A stretch of 64,000 bases of DNA, taken from positions 124,001 through 188,000 of the forward strand of contig CAVQUX010000006.1 in NCBI GenBank assembly GCA_963716925.1, read 5' to 3'. A program made the translations under genes and the position numbers. Shown here piece by piece: positions 17,434 through 24,227 of the stretch. Source of the stretch: DAISKN01 sp963716925 (GTDB taxonomy: Bacteria > Acidobacteriota > Vicinamibacteria > Marinacidobacterales > SMYC01). Every line of letters begins with the position of its first letter. Within the stretch, counting starts at the first letter, position 1. The notes beneath the pieces were generated by a model. That model searched no databases, was not told the DNA's origin, and was given only the letters and a program-made list of their open reading frames with translations.

Positions 17434-18645
17434 CTAACGGCCCGCTGACATCGGTCGGACGATCCATCCGGTCACGGGGTTGCCTCTCTCTATGCGCAGC
17501 GGGGCTCCGCCGGTGCGCAGCCTCTCGAAGTCGTCGAAGAGCGAAGGCATTCCCTTCGCCTCGAGCCATTTCGGATTGTTCATGAGATTGAAGTGGATGT
17601 GAGGGACCTGCGCGACGCCGGAGTTGCCAACCAGTCCGATTCTCTGCCCCGCTTCGACGCGGTCTCCCACCTTGACGGAGATGGTGCCGGGCTTCATGTG
17701 CGTCGTGAACGAGTACTCGCCGTTTCCGTGGTCGATGGTGACGAGGTTCCCCGCCCAGACGTCGCCGTCGCGCTCGAGGATCTCCTGGGGCGGAGTCTCG
17801 CCGATGCCGTACTCCTCGATGTCGTCCCTCATGTCGACGACGACCCCGTCCGCCGCCGCGAGCACCGGCTCGCCGTACACGTAGTAGTCCTCGGGAGTGC
17901 TGCCGTCGGTCCGGTAAGGGGAACCGTCCGGCCCGAGCTTGAGGATGTCCCACCCGTACATGGTGAGGGCGTTGATCCCGGTCCGGCGATGGCCGGTCGA
18001 GAGGTCGTTCCCGGCGTGGATCGCCCACCATCCGGAGAACGGGAGCCGGAACCTCACCTTCTGCTCGTAGGAGACCAGCGGAACCCGATGCTCGAGGACG
18101 CCGCGGCCGCCTCCGGCCCCTGCGACCTCGAAGCGCATCACCACTTCGTCGGCGAGCGCGAACCACGGCTTGCCCACGGGAATGCGAACCCACGAGACCG
18201 CGGCCCCGGGAGGCAGATCCGGCCCCGCCGGGATCTCCCGGGAGACCATGTGGTTGTCCTCGAACACGATGTTCTTCATGAAGTACTCGGTGGTGGTGTC
18301 GAAGGCGCCCTCGATCCATTCGAGCCGCTCGAGGTAGGAGCGCGCGTACCGCTCCCGCCAGAGCTCGTTTCCTCCCCTGCGGAAGCTCGCCTCGGCGCTC
18401 TCGACCCGGAGCGGCGCGCTCTCCTTCGATTCGAAGACGACGTGGAACAGCCAGGTGAGGTTCTCGGTCTCCGAGTGAGCGCGGGCCTCCGGGTCGTCGG
18501 CGCTCAGGTACCGGCCCTGGTGCGCGGTATAGATCACGGCCGGCGCCGTCCGGATCGAGACGTCGTAGGTGCGGAGCTCCGGTTCTCGAGGGCTGGAGCA
18601 AGCGGCCAGAACGACGACCATACCGAGCGAAATCAGTCTCCCCAT
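17434..18645 (-). CDS. lipoprotein with M23-like (LytM) peptidase domain
   Basis: 403 residues. The N-terminal signal ends in a lipobox (VVVLAACSS), so the protein should be a lipid-anchored envelope protein. About 200 residues of unassigned beta-rich sequence precede a C-terminal M23-like domain (about 215-375): YGWDILK, PVLAAADGVVVDMRDD, IDHGNGEYSFTTHMKPG, VGDRVEAGQRIGLVGNSG and the HIHF motif. The HxH is clear, but the upstream 'HxxxD' zinc motif is not obvious, so catalytic status is open. Start ATG 18645 follows AAGGAGA. A role in peptidoglycan remodelling is a family-based guess. Confidence 0.78.
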   Translation of the reverse strand: MGRLISLGMVVVLAACSSPREPELRTYDVSIRTAPAVIYTAHQGRYLSADDPEARAHSETENLTWLFHVVFESKESAPLRVESAEASFRRGGNELWRERYARSYLERLEWIEGAFDTTTEYFMKNIVFEDNHMVSREIPAGPDLPPGAAVSWVRIPVGKPWFALADEVVMRFEVAGAGGGRGVLEHRVPLVSYEQKVRFRLPFSGWWAIHAGNDLSTGHRRTGINALTMYGWDILKLGPDGSPYRTDGSTPEDYYVYGEPVLAAADGVVVDMRDDIEEYGIGETPPQEILERDGDVWAGNLVTIDHGNGEYSFTTHMKPGTISVKVGDRVEAGQRIGLVGNSGVAQVPHIHFNLMNNPKWLEAKGMPSLFDDFERLRTGGAPLRIERGNPVTGWIVRPMSAGR

Positions 18646-18726
18646 CGGAGTCTCTCCTTGCCGGGAGAACCTATCATCACGGATTACCTTGAGGCGCGAA
18701 ACTTTTCGTGATTTCATCCTCGAAGC

Positions 18727-20013
18727 ATGAACATACGACCGGTCGCGGATACCGAGCGCAATCTCTCGGGGAAAGACTTCTTCCTCCTCTGGGCGGGGGT
18801 CGCCGTCTCGCTCGCGGAGATCTGGGCCGGCGGGCTCCTGGCCCCGATGGGATTCGGGATGGCCCTCGCGGCGATCCTTCTCGGGCACGTCATCGGCAAC
18901 AGCTTGATGGCGCTCGGGGGCGTGATTGGCTCGGATCACGGCATCACGTCCATGGTGTCGATCCGGCCTTCTTTCGGAATCCTGGGCTCGAATCTCGCCG
19001 CCGCGCTCAACATCGTCCAGCTCGTCTGCTGGGCTTCGATCATGCTCATCATCGGCGGCCGCGCGGGCGCCATGCTCGCCGCCTCCCGGGGAGGTCTCCT
19101 CGCGTCCGACGAGTTCTGGATCGTGCTCATCGGTCTCGGCACGCTCGCATGGGCGCTTCTCACCGGAGGCAAGGTCTGGAAGGTGATGCAGACCGCCGCC
19201 GTCGTCGGTCTGGTCCTGGTCCTGCTGTTGATGACCTGGGAAGCCTATCGTCACCTCGGAAGCGGCGTTCCCGCGACATCCTCGTCTCCCACCATGCCCT
19301 TCATGACCGGCCTCGACCTGGTGATCGCGATGCCGATCTCCTGGATGCCCCTCGTGGCCGACTACTCGAGATTCGCCCGGACGACCTCGACCGCGTTCTG
19401 GAGCACCTGGTGGGGCTACTTTCTCGTGTCGTCATGGATGTACGCCCTGGGCCTTTCCGCCTCGCTCTGGACCGGAAACGCCGAGCCTCACATGCAGCTC
19501 CTCGGATTGATGGGCGGTCAGGGGCTGCTCACCATAGCACTGCTCAACGTGGTCTTCTCCACCATCACCTCCGGCTTTCCCGATATCTACTCCGCGACCT
19601 GCTCCTTCTTGAATATCTCGGGAAGAATCAGCGCCCGAACGATCATGGTGGTTACCGGAGTCCTCGCAATCACCCTCGCGCTCGTCTTTCCCATGGATCG
19701 CTACCAGGGCTTCCTGTTCTTCATCGGGGCGATGTTCGTTCCCCTGTTCGGCGTGGTGTTGACGGACTATTTCCTCGTACGGAGGCGGCGACTGGATCTG
19801 GGCGCGCTCGATCGCGTCGGCGGGGCCTACTGGTACTCCCGCGGCCACAACCGCGCCGCGATCCTCGCCTGGGCCGTCGGGTTCGCCATCTACGAAGCGC
19901 TCCAGATCCTGCGCTCACCCTTGGGCGGGTCCATTCCTTCGATGGTGGTAGCGGCGGCTCTGTACTACACGGTCATCACGCGGACGACCCTTCGCGCCAA
20001 CCCGCCGTCCTGA
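18727..20013 (+). CDS. NCS1-family permease (CytX/CodB-like; purine, cytosine or thiamine-precursor importer)
   Basis: 428 residues with about 12 transmembrane segments. An N-terminal LSGKDFFLLWAGVAVSLAEIWAGG followed by repeated glycine-rich helices matches NCS1 nucleobase:cation symporters, closest in feel to CytX proteins. There is no TPP-riboswitch-like sequence in the short 80-bp divergent region upstream and no thiamine gene nearby, so a hydroxymethylpyrimidine substrate is not supported by context. A purine substrate would suit the catabolic cluster at 40.8-51.8 kb, but that cluster is distant. Confidence 0.8.
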   Translation: MNIRPVADTERNLSGKDFFLLWAGVAVSLAEIWAGGLLAPMGFGMALAAILLGHVIGNSLMALGGVIGSDHGITSMVSIRPSFGILGSNLAAALNIVQLVCWASIMLIIGGRAGAMLAASRGGLLASDEFWIVLIGLGTLAWALLTGGKVWKVMQTAAVVGLVLVLLLMTWEAYRHLGSGVPATSSSPTMPFMTGLDLVIAMPISWMPLVADYSRFARTTSTAFWSTWWGYFLVSSWMYALGLSASLWTGNAEPHMQLLGLMGGQGLLTIALLNVVFSTITSGFPDIYSATCSFLNISGRISARTIMVVTGVLAITLALVFPMDRYQGFLFFIGAMFVPLFGVVLTDYFLVRRRRLDLGALDRVGGAYWYSRGHNRAAILAWAVGFAIYEALQILRSPLGGSIPSMVVAAALYYTVITRTTLRANPPS

Positions 20014-20014
20014 C

Positions 20015-20100
20015 GCATCGTCGCCGATGCGATGGCAGCCTGTCCGAGGGCGAGACCGCCGTCATTCGCGGGGACTTCGCCGGGTGCGAGACGTCTCGAC
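20015..20100 (-). pseudogene. relic of the hypF 3' end
   Basis: About 77 bp (20015-20091) match the 3' part of hypF at 24286-24362 with only a handful of mismatches and in the same orientation. The minus-strand translation contains VPANDGGLALGQAAIASATM, identical to the HypF C-terminal motif. Nothing else of HypF is recognisable 5' of it. The remaining 20101-20208 holds no gene; it contains a 12-nt perfect palindrome (CGCGGATCCGCG, 20114-20125). Confidence 0.65.
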
Positions 20101-20208
20101 GCTCTCCCGCGAGCGCGGATCCGCGTCGAGGTGGAGGACCATGCGGACATCGTCACTTTCGCGGGACCTCTTCAGCTCCCGCTCGCCGTCTCGGGTCAGG
20201 TCGTCGAT

Positions 20209-21093
20209 TCAGTGCGATCTTCCGTGGGCCACGTCGGCGTACTCCACCTGGTGCACGTCCTCGGGCTCGTCGCGGAACAGCAGCACGCGGATCCCCGCCA
20301 TGAGCAGAAGGACGATGCCGAACGTCACCACGATGGTGGCACCGGTGGGAAGGTCCAGCTGGAGGGACAAGTAGACCCCGAGGGCCGAGACCACCGTCCC
20401 CATGGTCCATCCGATGGCGAGGCGGGGTCCGATGCGCACCGCGTACAGCATCGCGGCCACGGAAGGAACGATGAGATAGCAGAAGACGAGCAGAACGCCC
20501 GCGATCGCGACCGAGGACGTCACAACGAAGCCGAAGGAGGCGTAAAAGAGAAAATCCCACAGCCGGATGGAGATTCCCTGCTGCTCGGCGGCTTTGGGAT
20601 TCATGGAGATGAGCAGGAAGTTGTGGCGGAAGATGTAGTGGAAGAGACCGACCGCCGCGTAGAGCAGCCCCGTCTTGAGGACCTCGCTCCAGCTGACGGC
20701 GAGGATGTTCCCCACGAGCATGTCCTTGAGATGCTCGCTCTCCGAGGTCGCCTTGCTCATCGCCAGGATCGCCGCCGCGGACGCCACCGCGTAGGAGATC
20801 CCGATGATCGCCTCCTGCGGAATCCGGGCGCGGCGGCTCCTCAGAAAGGCGAAGACCGCGGCCCCGAGGAAGGTGAAGGAGAGACTGACCCAGTAGACCC
20901 CGGGACCGTGCACATCTCCGCCGCCGATGGGCAGGAGGAGAGCGATCGTCCCTCCCAGCGCAGCAATCTGCGCCAGGGACAAATCGACGAAGATGACTCC
21001 ACGCTCGACGACGTGGACTCCCAGATAGGCGTGAATGCCAGTGAGAATCAAGCTGGCCACGAACGGGGCCAGAAGAAATTGCAGGACTTCCAT
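20209..21093 (-). CDS. metal ABC transporter permease (ABC-3 / ZnuB-TroC family)
   Basis: 294 residues with about eight hydrophobic segments. The segments GVHVVERGVIFVDLSLAQIAALG and FVVTSSVAIAGVLLVFCYLIVP belong to ABC-3 metal permeases. A GGAGGAGC site precedes ATG 21093. It lies 24 nt downstream of the metal-binding protein gene and is the last gene of the operon. No ATP-binding subunit gene follows or precedes it, so the ATPase must be encoded elsewhere or the transporter is incomplete. Zinc or manganese is the likely ion; the sequence does not settle which. Confidence 0.9.
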   Translation of the reverse strand: MEVLQFLLAPFVASLILTGIHAYLGVHVVERGVIFVDLSLAQIAALGGTIALLLPIGGGDVHGPGVYWVSLSFTFLGAAVFAFLRSRRARIPQEAIIGISYAVASAAAILAMSKATSESEHLKDMLVGNILAVSWSEVLKTGLLYAAVGLFHYIFRHNFLLISMNPKAAEQQGISIRLWDFLFYASFGFVVTSSVAIAGVLLVFCYLIVPSVAAMLYAVRIGPRLAIGWTMGTVVSALGVYLSLQLDLPTGATIVVTFGIVLLLMAGIRVLLFRDEPEDVHQVEYADVAHGRSH

Positions 21094-21117
21094 CTGCTCC
21101 TCCGGAACGGTCGCCGC

Positions 21118-22053
21118 CTAGTTGGGCGTGGCGCCGACCTCCTTGATCGCTGCAGTCAGCAGGTTGATATCGTAGTCGAAGAGCTGAATGTAGTTGGTCA
21201 CTTCCTTGACCCCTCCGACCGAGGGGGGAAACACCAGAACCTTCGCCCCCGTCTCCCGCCCGATGGCGTTCGGTGTCTTGAGATCGAAGTACGGCTCGAC
21301 CAGGATCAGCTTCACGTTCAGCCGCTTCATTTCGGTGATGAGATCGAGGGTATGGCCGGGCGATGGGGGAATGCCCGGCCGGGGCTCGACGTAGCCCACG
21401 ATATCGAGCCCGAACCGGTCGGTGAAATTGGGGAAGGACCGGTGGTAGGTGACAAGGTCCACTCCCTTGTAGGGGGCCATGATCTCCTCCCACCGCCTTT
21501 CCGCCTCGCTGAGCCGCTTCTCGAAATCGGCGAGGCGCTGCTCGAAGTACCCCCGGTCGGCGGGACGAAGCTCGACGAGCTTCGAAAGGATGTCTTTGGC
21601 GATCACGTGCCCGTTCTCCGGATCGAGCCAGTAGTGCGGGTTTCCCTGGGGATGAACGTCGCCCATCGCCCGGGTGAGCTGACCCGTCGGGATCTCGAGG
21701 ATCTTGGCGTGGATCGAAGCGTCCAGGTAGCCCACCGCTCCCACTTGAATCTTCGAGTTCCGGCTCTGCTGGATGAGCGGCGGAAGCCAGCCGATCTCGA
21801 GCTCCCTCCCCACCAGCACCAGCAGGTCGCACTTGTAGAGCTTGAGGATGAAGCTGGGCTTGGCTTCGACGAAATGGGGGTCCTGATAACCCCGGGCAAT
21901 CGCCTCGACGCTCACCCGGTCCCCCCCCACCTCCTCCGCGAGCGAAGCCAGGTCCTGCGTCGTCGCGACGACGTTGAGCTTCGAATCCGCCCTCAGATTC
22001 GCCCCACAACACAGGACCGCCGCAATCCACGGCCCGAGACCGATCGTTCTCAT
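21118..22053 (-). CDS. metal ABC transporter substrate-binding protein (ZnuA/TroA family)
   Basis: 311 residues with an N-terminal signal peptide; periplasmic. Probable metal ligands sit in the cluster A-I pattern: QDPHF (about 59), NPHYWLDP (about 140), YHRSF (about 203) and EPYFD (about 275). The His-rich loop common in zinc-specific ZnuA is absent, so manganese or another divalent ion remains possible. It starts 25 nt downstream of the outer-membrane protein gene, and the co-transcribed trio suggests a dedicated metal route across both membranes. Confidence 0.9.
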   Translation of the reverse strand: MRTIGLGPWIAAVLCCGANLRADSKLNVVATTQDLASLAEEVGGDRVSVEAIARGYQDPHFVEAKPSFILKLYKCDLLVLVGRELEIGWLPPLIQQSRNSKIQVGAVGYLDASIHAKILEIPTGQLTRAMGDVHPQGNPHYWLDPENGHVIAKDILSKLVELRPADRGYFEQRLADFEKRLSEAERRWEEIMAPYKGVDLVTYHRSFPNFTDRFGLDIVGYVEPRPGIPPSPGHTLDLITEMKRLNVKLILVEPYFDLKTPNAIGRETGAKVLVFPPSVGGVKEVTNYIQLFDYDINLLTAAIKEVGATPN

Positions 22054-22078
22054 CTCCGATTCCTCGACTCTCTACCCG

Positions 22079-23386
22079 TTAGAAGGGATGCGCCCCATGC
22101 GCTCCGATCGAGAACTGGAATTGAAACAGGAACTCGTTGGCGTCCACTCCCTCGGCGTAGCTCGTCCGGCGGTACTGTCCTCGAACCTGACTGAACTCGC
22201 TTGGCCAGTACGTGAGGAGCAGGGAGTAGCCGTCGTCGCTCAGGCTCTGATCGTAGGCTCTCTCCGAGTAGTCGTAGCGTGCGCCGCCGTGCCAGCGGCG
22301 AGCGAACTGATAGTCGCCGGAAACGAAGTAGCCGAAGGCCCCCACGCGGCCGTCGATTTGATCGCTCCGACTCCAGATCAGCTCCGATCGAGCGACGAGC
22401 GAGCGGTAGATCGCGCGGCGCAGGGGCCGGTAGCGGAAGGTGAAGTCGGCGCCGTAGAGGTCCGTGGAGTAACCGGCTCCGACCTCGTTGTGCCCGTGCG
22501 CGTAGGAGAAGCCCATATCGAGATTCGAGGCCTCGGTCACGTCTTGATATCCGCGGAGATGGGCGACGTAGGTCAAGTCGCTGGGCTCGTGGGACTGGAA
22601 GACTCCGGGAGAGTCGCCGCGGTACAGCTGCCCGGCAGCCTCGAGAAAGACCCAGGGGTTCGGGATTAATCGCGCCACCGAGAAACCGGCGTCGCTGATT
22701 CCCTCTTCACCGCCCACCAGGTTCTCGGTGACCAGCGGACGATCCGTCCAGGGCAGCACGTGATTGTGCAGCGTATTCACCTTGCCGAAGGCGGAGCGCA
22801 TCTTCCCCGCTCTGACGAGGAGCCCACCGGGGATGGCGGGGAAGGTAATGAAGCCCTCCTCGAGTTCGACCCCCTGCTCACCGAAGGACAGGAAGAAGTC
22901 GGCGCGAGCGTAGGGATCGAGAATCGCCTGGAACGACGCTTCACTCTCGTGCATCTCGAGGGCCGGGCTGGGGTCGATGGAGTTGCTTCCCGCCGCTCCC
23001 AGGAAGTCGCCGATGACGGCGATGTCGGGGTTGAATACCTTGGAGAGGGCGGCCGAGCCTCCGTAGACCGGCAGCGCGCCCGAAGGACCGCCGGCGCCCG
23101 CGGCCCCCGCGGGCACTTCGGCGCTCGGCTGCTGGGGAGCCGGAGGAGCGCCGCTTTCGATCGAGCTCAGACGAGACTCGAGGGCCGCGAAGCGAGCCTC
23201 GTACGCGTCTTGTATTCCCTGAAATTCCTTACGCAGGGCCTCGAGCTCCTTCTGCACCTCCTGCACCTCCTGCAATGGCGCGACCTCCGACGACTTCGCT
23301 GGCTCCTGCGCTTCGAGAGTGAGCGGTACGAACAGCGGAGCCGCGGCGGAGATCCAGAGCCAAATCAATCTGCCTTTTCCTTCCAT
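22079..23386 (-). CDS. outer-membrane beta-barrel protein with N-terminal coiled coil, linked to metal uptake
   Basis: 435 residues: signal peptide, a short coiled coil (about 35-75, EVQKELEALRKEFQGIQDAY), an Ala/Pro-rich linker and a 16- to 18-strand-like barrel (about 125-435) ending in Phe. No TonB box or plug is evident, so it looks like a porin-type channel rather than a TonB receptor. As the first gene of an operon with a metal-binding protein and permease it probably lets the metal cross the outer membrane (inference). GGAGAG precedes ATG 23386. Confidence 0.75.
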   Translation of the reverse strand: MEGKGRLIWLWISAAAPLFVPLTLEAQEPAKSSEVAPLQEVQEVQKELEALRKEFQGIQDAYEARFAALESRLSSIESGAPPAPQQPSAEVPAGAAGAGGPSGALPVYGGSAALSKVFNPDIAVIGDFLGAAGSNSIDPSPALEMHESEASFQAILDPYARADFFLSFGEQGVELEEGFITFPAIPGGLLVRAGKMRSAFGKVNTLHNHVLPWTDRPLVTENLVGGEEGISDAGFSVARLIPNPWVFLEAAGQLYRGDSPGVFQSHEPSDLTYVAHLRGYQDVTEASNLDMGFSYAHGHNEVGAGYSTDLYGADFTFRYRPLRRAIYRSLVARSELIWSRSDQIDGRVGAFGYFVSGDYQFARRWHGGARYDYSERAYDQSLSDDGYSLLLTYWPSEFSQVRGQYRRTSYAEGVDANEFLFQFQFSIGAHGAHPF

Positions 23387-23481
23387 TTCGCTCTCCTAAT
23401 GACCTCGAGAAACACGATGCCCGACCCTCACGGGTTCGCGCCGAATCGTAGAAATCGTGAGGAATCGAGTCGGGCCGCGAT

Positions 23482-23498
23482 CGGGTGACGTTCACCCG
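23482..23498. promoter_or_regulatory. palindrome upstream of the metal operon
   Basis: CGGGTGA CGT TCACCCG forms 7-bp perfect arms around 3 nt, about 96 bp upstream of the outer-membrane protein ATG. It could be an operator (Fur/Zur-like regulator unknown) or a short hairpin ending the upstream small gene. It does not match a standard Zur box. Confidence 0.35.
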
Positions 23499-23502
23499 GG
23501 GG

Positions 23503-23862
23503 TCAGGCCGGTGGAGCGCGGGAGATGGGATGGAGAGGACGCCATCGAGGGGCGACGGCCGGCGCGACGGCGTGTATCGTCGACGGTCGAGAGGGAGGAA
23601 GGAGCTGACGGGACGCGACGTGGAGCGCCCCCTTCATTCCCTTGCTGAAAGCACAGACGACGCAGAAGTGAACCTCGCGCGGGCTCGCGCCCCGGTCCGA
23701 TTTCCAGCCCTCGCCCTGACGCTTCGAGGTCGAAGTCGCGGCGGGGACTCGCTTCCCGGGATCGCTTTCCTGAAGCGCGTGATACAGCGGAAGGCAACCC
23801 GAGATCGCGAGGAGCGCTATCGGCGGCAGGCAAGCGACGAACCGCATCACCCGCGACAACAT
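23503..23862 (-). CDS. small putative lipoprotein of unknown function
   Basis: 119 residues starting MLSRVMRFVACLPP, with a hydrophobic segment and a plausible lipobox (LLAISGCLP). The mature part is basic, with one CVVC pair (HFCVVCAF). I do not recognise a family. It precedes the metal-uptake operon on the same strand with a gap of about 116 bp that contains the palindrome. The C-terminal third is Arg/Pro-rich and could be out-of-frame translation, so the gene is uncertain. Confidence 0.4.
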   Translation of the reverse strand: MLSRVMRFVACLPPIALLAISGCLPLYHALQESDPGKRVPAATSTSKRQGEGWKSDRGASPREVHFCVVCAFSKGMKGALHVASRQLLPPSRPSTIHAVAPAVAPRWRPLHPISRAPPA

Positions 23863-23999
23863 TGCACTCTTCGAGTCGCGCACTTCGTTCACGCTACCAC
23901 AGGCCCTCGACCGTATCAAGGAACGGAGCGCGATTCCCGTCGCCTCTGGGCACGGCCGTCGCGCAGAGGACGCAGACTGTCGTTCACAAACTCAGTGAC

Positions 24000-24227
24000 C
24001 TATGTAGGGCGACGGGCTCCGGAATCTCCCAATAGGAGCATTACCTTCTCAAAGCCATCCGCGGTGCCGCGAACCCGAAGGGGACCCGAGGTGAAGACCA
24101 CGTCTTCGACCCTCTGCCCGTCCGAGAAGTGAGCATCTTCCAACGGATGATGGGACAGAGTGACGGAGACACATGCGATGCGGCGGCCTTCGATGACCGA
24201 CCGCACGGGGTTCAGCTTCCCGTTCAC
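24000..24227 (-). CDS. unknown small protein coupled to hypF
   Basis: 75 residues from a GTG whose bases overlap the hypF stop codon (GTGA), the same coupling seen throughout this operon. The sequence (RSVIEGRRIACVSVTLSHH and following) is not a family I know. There is no signal peptide or metal motif beyond a His pair. It may be a real accessory gene at the end of the hydrogenase operon or a chance frame. The stretch 23863-23999 has no visible gene. Confidence 0.3.
   Translation of the reverse strand: MNGKLNPVRSVIEGRRIACVSVTLSHHPLEDAHFSDGQRVEDVVFTSGPLRVRGTADGFEKVMLLLGDSGARRPT

Noticed and set aside
18646..18726. TPP riboswitch upstream of the CytX-like permease
   Set aside because: The gap is only about 80 bp, shared with a divergent gene, and lacks the conserved THI-box sequences.
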